A DNA stretch of 5,258 bases from Porphyromonadaceae bacterium UBA4262 (GCA_002396085.1 DGWI01000006.1:31872-37129); one strand, 5' to 3'; shown: positions 1 through 5,258, counted from the stretch's first letter. Notes: a model not told the origin generated them from the letters alone. Program-made: numbers and translations.

Positions 1-1322
1 ACGTTCATGCGCTCACGGATGGTGCGGGCCATACGTGCCAATCCTACGCCGAACTGGTTGTAGAGTTGTTCACCGACTGTGCGAACACGGCGGTTGCTCA
101 AGTGGTCGATATCATCGACATCAGTCTTGCTATTGATCAGGCCGATAAGATACTTAATGATCTCAATGATGTCTTCACGAGTGAGCACACGCACGTCCAT
201 CGAGGTCTCAAGCGACAACTTCTTGTTGATGCGGAAACGACCCACTTCACCCAGGTCATAGCGCTTCTCGCTGAAGAAGAGGTTGTTGATTACCTCGCGG
301 GCAGTAGCATCATCGGGTGGCTCGGCGTTGCGCAACTGGCGATAGATGTAGTTGACGGCCTCTCGCTCACTGTTACAGGTGTCCTTGCCCAGCGTGTTAT
401 AGATAATCTGATATTCGCTGATGTTGACATCCTCCTTGTGCAACAGAATGGTCTGCACGCCCGACTCCAAGATGGCATCGATGTTCTCGGCATCGATGAC
501 AGTGTCACGCTCAACGACCACCTCATTACGCTCAATCGAGATGACCTCACCAGTACCCTCGTCGACAAAGTCCTGATTCCAAGAGTGCAGCACACGGGCA
601 GCCATGCGGCGTCCGATGCACTTCTTGAGATTGGTCTTGTTCACTTTGATTTCTTCAGCCAGACCAAAGATCTTGATGATGTCGTTGTCGGTCTCCATGC
701 CGATGGCACGCAGCAACGTGGTCACGGGCAATTTCTTCTTGCGATCGATGTAGGCATACATCACGTTATTAATATCGGTGGCAAACTCAATCCATGAGCC
801 ACGGAACGGGATGATGCGTGCCGAGTAGAGTTTAGTGCCATTGGCATGCACACTCTGCCCGAAGAAAACGCCAGGACTGCGGTGCAACTGCGACACCACA
901 ACACGCTCAGCACCATTGATGACAAAAGTACCCTTGTCGGTCATATAAGGGATGGCACCCAGGTACACACTCTGCACCTCGGTAGCAAAGTCCTCATGGT
1001 CAGGGTCAGTGCAATAGAGTTTTAGTTTGGCCTTGAGCGGAACGCAATAGGTCAGACCTCGCTCCAGGCACTCGTCGATGGTGTAGCGCGGCGGGTCGAT
1101 GTAATAATCAAGGAATTCGAGCACAAAGTTGTTGCGAGTGTCCGCAATGGGGAAGTTCTCGCTGAACACTTTATAGAGTCCCTCGTTTTTTCGCTTCTCA
1201 GTGGGGGTATCCAGTTGCAGGAAGTCGCGGAACGACTGCAACTGCACGTCGAGGAAGTCGGGATAGGGGTACGGATTCCTCACGCGTGCAAAATTTACAC
1301 GTGAATGCTTTGATACTGACAT
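1..1322 (-). CDS. rpoB: DNA-directed RNA polymerase subunit beta (N-terminal part; gene runs off the left edge)
   Basis: This is the first 440 codons of the RNA polymerase beta subunit, which forms one side of the active-site cleft of the core enzyme. The frame is open from ATG at 1322-1320 to the window edge. The protein begins MSVSKHSRVNFARVRNPYPYP, and residues 133-154 carry the beta motif FVINGAERVVVSQLHRSPGVFF. The visible part corresponds to the protrusion and lobe domains. The last residues (VGEQLYNQFGVGLARMARTI) match the stretch just before the rifampicin-binding cluster of E. coli beta, so that cluster and the catalytic part lie outside the window. An in-frame stop (TAA at 1337-1335) five codons upstream rules out a longer start. 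No Shine-Dalgarno is visible; the start is preceded by an A/T-rich run. The gene follows rplL after a 254-nt structured gap. Identity is secure from motif and context; the left end is a window truncation, not a gene defect. Confidence 0.98.
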   Translation of the reverse strand, partial: MSVSKHSRVNFARVRNPYPYPDFLDVQLQSFRDFLQLDTPTEKRKNEGLYKVFSENFPIADTRNNFVLEFLDYYIDPPRYTIDECLERGLTYCVPLKAKLKLYCTDPDHEDFATEVQSVYLGAIPYMTDKGTFVINGAERVVVSQLHRSPGVFFGQSVHANGTKLYSARIIPFRGSWIEFATDINNVMYAYIDRKKKLPVTTLLRAIGMETDNDIIKIFGLAEEIKVNKTNLKKCIGRRMAARVLHSWNQDFVDEGTGEVISIERNEVVVERDTVIDAENIDAILESGVQTILLHKEDVNISEYQIIYNTLGKDTCNSEREAVNYIYRQLRNAEPPDDATAREVINNLFFSEKRYDLGEVGRFRINKKLSLETSMDVRVLTREDIIEIIKYLIGLINSKTDVDDIDHLSNRRVRTVGEQLYNQFGVGLARMARTIRERMN

Positions 1323-1387
1323 TGAAAAAATATATTAGTGAACTCGTTGAAAATAAAACGTGTGGAGAAAAGAGGGCGACTAGCATA

Positions 1388-1438
1388 GGTCAACTCACCC
1401 ACCGCTGCCCCCTGCGGGGAGCGATGCGTGAGCCAACC
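1388..1438 (-). ncRNA. Long imperfect hairpin in the rpoB leader (candidate RNA-processing or regulatory element)
   Basis: Read on the minus strand, the outer arm GGTTGGCTCAC (1438-1428) pairs with GTGAGTTGACC (1398-1388) over 11 bp. After one G-G mismatch, CAT pairs with GTG. CGCT then pairs with AGCG and CCCC with GGGG, with one bulged C, closed by a GCAG loop. That is about 22 bp in 51 nt. Four pairs are G-U in the minus-strand RNA and would be A-C mismatches on the plus strand, which argues that the structure acts as RNA transcribed toward rpoB. The hairpin ends 65 nt before the rpoB start and has no T tract after it, so it is not an ordinary terminator. In E. coli the rplL-rpoB gap holds an RNase III processing site; a similar role here is inference by position and stem length. 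A dispersed palindromic repeat is the alternative. Confidence 0.6.
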
Positions 1439-1481
1439 AACATGCTGGTCTAGCAGTGTGTCGTGAAAATCAATGAATTAA

Positions 1482-1515
1482 CAAATAAATCAACGGATAA
1501 TCATCTTGACACAAA
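1482..1515 (-). promoter_or_regulatory. Weak candidate Bacteroidota-type promoter for rpoB
   Basis: On the minus strand TTTG (1515-1512) is followed after 22 nt by TTTATTTG (1489-1482). The known Bacteroides sigma consensus is a TTTG-type -33 box and TAnnTTTG at -7. The -7 candidate has one mismatch (T for A at the second base), and the -33 candidate coincides with the end of the terminator T tract. If real, transcription would start near 1475, giving a leader of about 150 nt that contains the 1388-1438 hairpin. These motifs are short and the region is A/T-rich, so chance is a serious alternative. Confidence 0.25.
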
Positions 1516-1553
1516 AAGGTTAAGAATCGACACTATGCGGGGATTCTTAACCT
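1512..1553 (-). terminator. Intrinsic-terminator-like hairpin between rplL and rpoB (likely attenuator)
   Basis: A perfect 12-bp inverted repeat, AGGTTAAGAATC (1553-1542) and GATTCTTAACCT (1528-1517) on the minus strand, encloses a 13-nt loop and runs into TTTTTG (1517-1512). The T tract is only on the minus-strand side, so the signal faces rpoB. It lies 23 nt after the rplL stop codon. The stem is A/T-rich, which suggests partial rather than full termination. E. coli has a well-known partial terminator in the same intergenic position that lowers rpoBC expression relative to the r-proteins; an equivalent role here is inferred. Confidence 0.72.
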
Positions 1554-1555
1554 AT

Positions 1556-1574
1556 ACACCTGATAGTCAGGCGT
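1556..1574 (-). other. Small hairpin directly after the rplL stop codon
   Basis: On the minus strand ACGCCTGA (1574-1567) pairs with TCAGGTGT (1563-1556) around a CTA loop. The stem has 8 bp with one G-U pair that would be A-C on the plus strand. It starts 2 nt after the rplL stop codon and ends 2 nt before the terminator stem, so the two hairpins would stack in tandem. It may protect the 3' end of the r-protein mRNA or assist termination; neither role can be shown from sequence. Confidence 0.45.
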
Positions 1575-1576
1575 GA

Positions 1577-1954
1577 TTATTTCAGTTCAACCTCAGCGCC
1601 CAGAGCCTCGAGCTCATTCTTCAGGCCCTCAGCATCAGCCTTGGGCATGGCTTCCTTAACGGTACCGGGAGCCTTGTCAACGAGGTCCTTAGCCTCTTTC
1701 AGGCCGAGACCGGTGAGTTCCTTAACCTTCTTGATCACCTGGAGCTTGTTGGCACCTGCGGCCTTCAGCACCACGTCGAACGAAGTCTTCTCCTCCTCGG
1801 CGGGAGCAGCACCTGCGGCGGGACCAGCAGCAACTGCAACAGCTGCAGCGGCGGGTTCGATACCATATTCTGTTTTCAGGATCTCAGCGAGTTCGTTAAC
1901 TTCCTTGACTGTGAGATTAACCAACTGTTCTGCAAAAGCTTTCAAATCTGCCAT
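1577..1954 (-). CDS. rplL: Ribosomal protein bL12 (L7/L12)
   Basis: This 125-residue protein is the multicopy stalk protein of the large ribosomal subunit, which recruits and activates the translational GTPases. The usual layout is clear: an N-terminal helical dimerisation segment (about residues 1-32, MADLKAFAEQLVNLTVKEVN), an Ala/Gly/Pro-rich flexible hinge (about 34-52, AAAAVAVAAGPAAGAAPAEE), and the globular C-terminal domain (about 54-125). The C-terminal domain includes the factor-binding surface KLQVIKKVKELTGLGLKEAK. Length is normal for the family. The ATG start has no Shine-Dalgarno; the upstream bases are A/C-rich (ACAACA before ATG). It follows rplJ by 41 nt, and tandem hairpins follow its stop codon. 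Its position after rplJ fits the uL10-bL12 complex that both proteins build. Confidence 0.98.
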   Translation of the reverse strand: MADLKAFAEQLVNLTVKEVNELAEILKTEYGIEPAAAAVAVAAGPAAGAAPAEEEKTSFDVVLKAAGANKLQVIKKVKELTGLGLKEAKDLVDKAPGTVKEAMPKADAEGLKNELEALGAEVELK

Positions 1955-1995
1955 TGTTGTATGATTTTAATTGTAATTGTTTCGTGATTATTTGT

Positions 1996-2520
1996 TTAGT
2001 CTTCTTTTTTTGATAATGTTTCCAGGATTCCGTGAATCTTACCACCACCACTCTGCAGTGCGCTGATAACATTCTTGGCCGGCGATTGCAACAGAGCCAC
2101 AACGTCTGCAATGAGTTCGTTCTTGCTCTTGAGGTGGCACAGTGCCTCGAGGTTCTCCTCACCAACAAATACGGTCTCCTCGACATAGGCGGCCTTCAGG
2201 GCGGGGATAGTCTCTTTCTTCTTGCGGAAATCCTTGATCAGTCGGGCGGGAGCATTGCCGGTGTTGCACAGCAGCAATGTAGTGCTTCCTGCCAGGGAAC
2301 CATAGAGACCCGAGTAGTCAACATCTGACTGCTCCATGGCCTTCTTCAACAGAGTGTTCTTGACAACCATCATCTTGATGCCAGCCTTGAAGGCTGCACG
2401 ACGCAGGTCAACAGTGCGCTCGGCATTCAACGAGGTGGTCTCGGCCAGATAAACAACACTGTACTGAGCCAGTGTGTCTTTGATCTTGTCGATCAACAAA
2501 GCTTTATCTTCTTTTCTCAT
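1996..2520 (-). CDS. rplJ: Ribosomal protein uL10
   Basis: This 174-residue protein is the base of the ribosomal stalk: its N-terminal domain binds 23S rRNA together with uL11, and its C-terminal helix carries bL12 dimers. The N-terminus (MRKEDKALLIDKIKDTLAQYSVVYLAETTSLNA) and the segment FKAGIKMMVVKNTLLKKAM are typical of the family. The last 40 residues (DVVALLQSPAKNVISALQSG onward) fit the bL12-binding helix. Length is normal. The gene starts 22 nt after rplA, so there is no room for a long separate L10 leader; any uL10-bL12 feedback site would have to overlap the end of rplA. The start has no Shine-Dalgarno and is preceded by AACAACA. Confidence 0.97.
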   Translation of the reverse strand: MRKEDKALLIDKIKDTLAQYSVVYLAETTSLNAERTVDLRRAAFKAGIKMMVVKNTLLKKAMEQSDVDYSGLYGSLAGSTTLLLCNTGNAPARLIKDFRKKKETIPALKAAYVEETVFVGEENLEALCHLKSKNELIADVVALLQSPAKNVISALQSGGGKIHGILETLSKKED

Positions 2521-2542
2521 TGTTGTTCTAAGTTTTTAATGA

Positions 2543-3238
2543 TTAAGCTTCAATCGACTTGGTATCAACCTTAATACCCTTGCTCATTGTGCTCGAAAGA
2601 TAAATGCTCTTGATATACGTGCCCTTGGCAGCGGCAGGTTTCAACTTGATCAGCGTCTGGATGAAAGCCGTAGCGTTCTCACGGATCTGATCAGGTGTGA
2701 ACGACACTTTACCGATACTGGTGTGCACGATACCACCCTTGTCGACCTTAAAGTCAATCTTACCCTGTTTCACTTCTTTCACAGCCTTGGCCACATCGGG
2801 GGTCACAGTACCACTCTTGGGGTTCGGCATCAGGCCACGGGGACCCAGCACACGACCCAGAGGGCCAATCTTGCCCATGATTTGGGGCTGTGTAATAATC
2901 ACATCAACGTCGGTCCAACCTCCTTTGATCTTGTCAATATACTCGTCGAGACCTACGTAGTCGGCACCAGCCTCCTTAGCGGCATTCTCCTGATCGGGGT
3001 TGCACAGGACCAGAACGCGCACCTGCTTGCCAGTTCCATGAGGCAGCGACACAACGCCGCGAACCATCTGGTTGGCCTTGCGGGGGTCAACACCAAGACG
3101 TACGTCGATATCTGCTGAGGCATCAAACTTGGTGAAGGTGATTTCCTTCAACAATGCTGCAGCTTCCGCAAGAGTGTAAACCTTCCCTGCTTCAATTTTC
3201 TCGGCGGCTATCTTTTGATTTTTTGTTAGTTTACCCAT
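2543..3238 (-). CDS. rplA: Ribosomal protein uL1
   Basis: This 231-residue protein forms the mobile L1 stalk of the large subunit, which helps release deacylated tRNA from the E site. It begins MGKLTKNQKIAAEKIEAGKVY. The family signature LGRVLGPRGLMPNPKSGT lies at residues 127-144, and FKVDKGGIVHTSIGKVSF follows in the RNA-binding half. Length is normal. The ATG at 3238 is only 12 nt after the rplK stop codon, which fits one transcript and coupled translation. In several bacteria uL1 represses its own operon by binding the leader of rplK; the nusG-rplK spacer is where such a site would be expected here. Confidence 0.98.
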   Translation of the reverse strand: MGKLTKNQKIAAEKIEAGKVYTLAEAAALLKEITFTKFDASADIDVRLGVDPRKANQMVRGVVSLPHGTGKQVRVLVLCNPDQENAAKEAGADYVGLDEYIDKIKGGWTDVDVIITQPQIMGKIGPLGRVLGPRGLMPNPKSGTVTPDVAKAVKEVKQGKIDFKVDKGGIVHTSIGKVSFTPDQIRENATAFIQTLIKLKPAAAKGTYIKSIYLSSTMSKGIKVDTKSIEA

Positions 3239-3250
3239 AATAATTGAAGA

Positions 3251-3694
3251 TTAAATGTTTTCGGGGAATTCGCCCTTTACAGTGATACCCATACTTCTTG
3301 CTGTTCCGGCCACCATGCGCATAGCCGAGGCTAGTGTAAAACAGTTCAAATCAGGCATTTTGTCCTCAGCAATCTCTTTAACCTGGTCCCAAGTCACGCT
3401 TGCCACCTTTTTACGGTTGGGCTCGCCAGAGCCACCCTTGACCTTAGCTGCCTCGATCAACTGCACCGGAACGGGCGATGTCTTGACAACAAAGTCGAAA
3501 CTCTTGTCGGCATAGTAGGTGATCACCACGGGCAACACCTTGCCAGCCTTAGCTTGGGTACGGGCATTGAATTGCTTGCAAAACTCCATGATGTTGATAC
3601 CCTTAGAACCCAGGGCGGGTCCTACTGGCGGTGAAGGGTTTGCTGCTCCACCTTTAATCTGCAATTTGATCTGTCCAGCAATTTCTTTAGCCAT
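3251..3694 (-). CDS. rplK: Ribosomal protein uL11
   Basis: This 147-residue protein binds the GTPase-associated region of 23S rRNA at the base of the stalk, where elongation factors act and where thiostrepton-class antibiotics bind. The N-terminal domain has the conserved proline-rich stretch PSPPVGPALGSKGINIMEFC starting at residue 20. The C-terminal RNA-binding domain includes GGSGEPNRKKVASVTWDQVK and ends ARSMGITVKGEFPENI. Length is a few residues above the usual 141 or so, within the normal range. The start is ATG at 3694, preceded by TAAAAACA with no Shine-Dalgarno. It is the first r-protein gene after the 69-nt spacer that follows nusG. Confidence 0.98.
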   Translation of the reverse strand: MAKEIAGQIKLQIKGGAANPSPPVGPALGSKGINIMEFCKQFNARTQAKAGKVLPVVITYYADKSFDFVVKTSPVPVQLIEAAKVKGGSGEPNRKKVASVTWDQVKEIAEDKMPDLNCFTLASAMRMVAGTARSMGITVKGEFPENI

Positions 3695-3722
3695 TGTTTT
3701 TACTTTTATTGAAATTTAAAAA

Positions 3723-3763
3723 ACGACGCAAGATCTACCGCCATGTCGTAACATCACAACGGC
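3723..3763 (-). promoter_or_regulatory. rplK leader with two mutually exclusive hairpins (candidate)
   Basis: In the nusG-rplK spacer the minus strand can form GCCGTTGTG (3763-3755) paired with CATGGCGGT (3745-3737). That stem is 9 bp with four G-U pairs and a 9-nt loop. Alternatively ACGAC (3749-3745) pairs with GTCGT (3727-3723), a 5-bp stem with a 17-nt loop directly followed by TTTTTT. The two share position 3745 and the second stem uses loop bases of the first, so they cannot coexist. This could be a weak attenuator or a uL1 autoregulatory site, since this spacer is the classic place for uL1 feedback. The stems are short and G-U-rich, so confidence is low. Confidence 0.3.
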
Positions 3764-4318
3764 TTACTCACGTTCGACTTGCGAATTATCCAGTTTGAGC
3801 GGTGTCTCACGACCGAAGACCTTGACCATGACGGTGAGCTCACGCTTCTCACGGTTGATCTCGCGGATCTCGCCCACGAAACCACTGAAAGGACCGTAAT
3901 TCACCTTGACGCTCTCGCCGATCATATAGTCGTTGAGAACATCCATGGTCTCGACCTCCTTTTCCTCGGCATTACCCAGCATGGTCGCAATCTGCGACTC
4001 AGGCACGATGACCGGCTTCTTGCCCGACTCACGCGAGCGTAGAAAGTCAATCACATTGGTAGTGTTCTGGAGGAAGTTCTCAATCTCGCCAGTGAGCAGG
4101 GCGTGGACATAAACGTAACCCGAGAAGAGGATCTTTTCTTTGATCACCTTCTTGCCGTTGCGCGTAGCCAGCACCTTCTCAGTGGGAACCAACACCTCGG
4201 AAATGTGATTTCCATACTCAGCGACATTCTTGCAAGCCGCCTCAAGCATTTCCTTCACTTTCAATTCTTTTCCCGAAATGGTACGCAATACATACCACTG
4301 TCTTGTTGCTTCAGCCAT
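3764..4318 (-). CDS. nusG: Transcription termination/antitermination factor NusG
   Basis: This 184-residue protein is the universal elongation factor that binds the clamp of RNA polymerase and, in many bacteria, links it to Rho or to the ribosome. The NGN domain covers about residues 6-115, with the N-terminal WYVLRTISGKE and the core FSGYVYV at 65-71. The KOW domain is at about 133-165, with GESVKVNYGPFSGFVGEIRE; the protein ends with VFGRETPLKLDNSQVE. Length is close to the usual 180 or so. The ATG start at 4318 follows an A/C-rich stretch (CAAACAAACAG) with no Shine-Dalgarno. It lies 78 nt after secE, the conserved secE-nusG pairing, and 69 nt before rplK. Confidence 0.97.
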   Translation of the reverse strand: MAEATRQWYVLRTISGKELKVKEMLEAACKNVAEYGNHISEVLVPTEKVLATRNGKKVIKEKILFSGYVYVHALLTGEIENFLQNTTNVIDFLRSRESGKKPVIVPESQIATMLGNAEEKEVETMDVLNDYMIGESVKVNYGPFSGFVGEIREINREKRELTVMVKVFGRETPLKLDNSQVERE

Positions 4319-4396
4319 CTGTTTGTTTGCTACTTTGTGAGATTAATCAAAAAAAGGGCCGTGTCCTGATGCACCCGTGCATGTCTCAACTCCGTG

Positions 4397-4606
4397 TCAA
4401 GCGACAGGGATGTTGTAGATAAGGTGCATAATCTGATTGATCGCCAGGTCGACGAGCCAAATCACAATCGCCATGATGATGGAAGCAACCATCACGATGA
4501 CTGTGCTGTTGGCCAAGTCGCTCTTGCTGGGCCAAGAGACCTTATGAACGAGTTCATTGTACGACTCTTGGCAGTCCGTAAGTACTTTGTTGAAAAACTT
4601 TTTCAT
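4397..4606 (-). CDS. secE: Preprotein translocase subunit SecE
   Basis: This 69-residue inner-membrane protein clamps SecY in the SecYEG export channel. An N-terminal amphipathic stretch (MKKFFNKVLTDCQESYNELV) leads to the SecE hallmark KVSWPS at about residues 22-27. One strongly hydrophobic membrane segment follows at about 35-60 (VIVMVASIIMAIVIWLVDLA). It is the short, single-span form common outside the Proteobacteria. I chose ATG at 4606 because MKKFFNKV is the usual start of this family. An in-frame ATG at 4648 would give an 83-residue form, but its codons lie inside the tRNA-Trp gene. The start is 17 nt after the tRNA 3' end, so secE is probably made from a transcript processed at the tRNA. 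Confidence 0.95.
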   Translation of the reverse strand: MKKFFNKVLTDCQESYNELVHKVSWPSKSDLANSTVIVMVASIIMAIVIWLVDLAINQIMHLIYNIPVA

Positions 4607-4623
4607 TTTAGTGTCAAAATTAG

Positions 4624-4696
4624 CACGGGAAGTAAGGCTCGAACTCACGACCTACGGTTTTGGAGACCGTCGCTCTACCAACTGAGCTATTCCCGT
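4624..4696 (-). tRNA. trnW: tRNA-Trp (anticodon CCA)
   Basis: The 73-nt minus-strand gene folds into a full cloverleaf. The acceptor stem ACGGGAA pairs with TTCCCGT in 7 bp, followed by discriminator G. The D arm is GCTC/GAGC. The anticodon stem ACGGT/ACCGT holds the loop CTCCAAA, with anticodon CCA at 4663-4661. The T arm is GTGAG/CTTAC around TTCGAGC. The 3' CCA is not encoded (the next bases are CTA) and must be added enzymatically, as usual in Bacteroidota. It sits between tuf and secE, 5 nt after a terminator-like hairpin. Confidence 0.98.
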
Positions 4697-4744
4697 ATTA
4701 AAAAGTGCCGGCCTTGATTCGCTCGGCGCGAGGGCCGGCACTTT
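4697..4744 (-). terminator. Terminator-like hairpin between tuf and tRNA-Trp
   Basis: On the minus strand AAAGTGCCGGCC (4744-4733) pairs perfectly with GGCCGGCACTTT (4713-4702) in a 12-bp G/C-rich stem. The 19-nt loop can form a further 4-bp hairpin (CTCG/CGAG, 4732-4729 with 4725-4722). The stem runs into T residues: five Ts at 4704-4700, the first three of them paired in the stem. It begins 19 nt after the tuf stop codon, so it looks like the tuf terminator. However, it ends only 5 nt before tRNA-Trp, leaving no room for a separate promoter after it, so read-through or RNA processing is likely. Strand and structure are clear; the termination efficiency is not. Confidence 0.75.
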
Positions 4745-4763
4745 GTACTATGAAAAGTGTGGA

Positions 4764-5258
4764 TTAGGCGATATCCTCGAGAATCTCGGTGATCTGGCCC
4801 GAACCGACGGTGCGGCCACCCTCACGGATTGCGAAACGCAGACCTGCGCTGCAAGCAACCGGAGTGATGAGGCTAACCTCGATCTCAACGTTGTCACCCG
4901 GCATCACCATCTCGATGCCCTCCGGCAACTTGATCTCACCAGTCACATCCAGAGTGCGGATGTAGAACTGAGGACGATACTTGTTGTGGAACGGAGTGTG
5001 ACGGCCACCCTCTTCTTTCTTCAGGACATAGATCGAAGCCTTGAAGTGATCGTGAGGCTTCACCATACCCGGATGGCAGATAACCATACCGCGCTTGATG
5101 GTCTTGTAGTCGATACCACGGAGCAGCAGACCTACATTGTCGCCAGCCTCGCCCTGATCGAGCAACTTGCGGAACATCTCAACGCCAGTGACAACCGACT
5201 TCATCTCGGCGCCCAGACCCATGATCTGAACCTCGTCACCAACCTTGATGATACCAGT
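4764..5258 (-). CDS. tuf: Elongation factor Tu (C-terminal part; gene runs off the right edge)
   Basis: These are the last 164 codons of EF-Tu, the GTPase that brings aminoacyl-tRNA to the ribosome. The visible part begins TGIIKVGDEVQIMGLGAEMKS within domain 2 and runs through domain 3 to the stop at 4766-4764. Clear signatures are GDNVGLLLRGIDYKTIKRGM, HNKYRPQFYIRTLDVTGEI, EMVMPGDNVEIEV and the C-terminal RFAIREGGRTVGSGQITEI. EF-Tu is about 395-400 residues, so roughly 60%, including the whole GTP-binding domain, lies outside the window; this is a window edge, not a truncation of the gene. The gene is upstream of tRNA-Trp and secE in transcription order, and a strong hairpin follows its stop codon. 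Confidence 0.98.
   Translation of the reverse strand, partial: TGIIKVGDEVQIMGLGAEMKSVVTGVEMFRKLLDQGEAGDNVGLLLRGIDYKTIKRGMVICHPGMVKPHDHFKASIYVLKKEEGGRHTPFHNKYRPQFYIRTLDVTGEIKLPEGIEMVMPGDNVEIEVSLITPVACSAGLRFAIREGGRTVGSGQITEILEDIA

Noticed and set aside
66..797. A 243-codon plus-strand open frame across rpoB
   Set aside because: It lies wholly antisense to a clearly coding rpoB frame. The product has no recognisable family motif, and long antisense frames are common over conserved genes.
1198..1386. A 62-codon minus-strand frame covering the rpoB start, possibly a leader peptide
   Set aside because: It overlaps the first 125 bases of rpoB in another frame, has an arbitrary composition and no start signal, and ends inside rpoB.
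1641..1964. A 107-codon plus-strand frame opposite rplL
   Set aside because: Its Ala/Ser-rich product is the antisense of the bL12 hinge; there is no independent support.
1917..2328. Frames opposite or overlapping rplJ on both strands (1917-2186 minus, 2032-2328 plus)
   Set aside because: Both sit in alternative frames of rplJ with no family features.
4607..4648. Extended secE start giving an 83-residue protein
   Set aside because: The extra 14 codons are mostly tRNA-Trp sequence (4624-4696), and the family normally starts at the MKKFFNKV methionine at 4606.
4394..4717. A 107-codon plus-strand frame
   Set aside because: It runs antisense through secE and the tRNA-Trp gene, so it is a shadow of them.
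1..5258. Possible novel accessory system, mobile element or CRISPR array
   Set aside because: Every substantial reading frame that survives belongs to the conserved tuf-secE-nusG-rplKAJL-rpoB cluster. No terminal inverted repeats, transposase, integrase or spaced direct repeats were seen.

Overview
All genes in this window lie on the minus strand. It is a housekeeping translation/transcription cluster that reads, in transcription order from right to left: tuf (3' part only), tRNA-Trp(CCA), secE, nusG, rplK (uL11), rplA (uL1), rplJ (uL10), rplL (bL12), rpoB (5' part only). The proteins suggest Bacteroidota, most likely Bacteroidales. The RpoB N-terminus, the protein lengths and the gene order resemble Bacteroides/Prevotella-type genomes. 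The A/T-rich start regions lack Shine-Dalgarno sequences, and the tRNA gene does not encode its 3' CCA, which fits the same group. Genus assignment from sequence reading alone is not secure.

Layout. Positions 5258-4764 hold the last 164 codons of EF-Tu. A strong terminator-like hairpin (4702-4744) follows and ends 5 nt before tRNA-Trp (4696-4624). SecE (4606-4397) and NusG (4318-3764) come next, separated by a 78-nt spacer. A 69-nt leader with two mutually exclusive hairpins precedes the r-protein genes rplK, rplA, rplJ and rplL (3694-1577), which are packed with gaps of 12, 22 and 41 nt. The 254-nt rplL-rpoB gap (1576-1323) is the longest non-coding stretch. It carries a small hairpin, an intrinsic-terminator-like hairpin with a T tract, and a 51-nt, about 22-bp hairpin whose wobble pairs form only in the minus-strand RNA. 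rpoB then runs from 1322 off the left edge.

Together the genes supply the elongation factor that delivers aminoacyl-tRNA, a tRNA, the SecY partner of the protein export channel, a transcription elongation factor, the factor-binding stalk (uL10, bL12, uL11) and L1 stalk of the ribosome, and the beta subunit of RNA polymerase. The placement of the hairpins suggests partial termination or RNA processing sets different expression levels for tuf versus trnW-secE and for the r-proteins versus rpoB.

I see no mobile element, CRISPR array, defence gene or unknown protein family. The genes are ordinary; what deserves a second look is the intergenic RNA structure, chiefly at 1323-1576 and 4697-4763.
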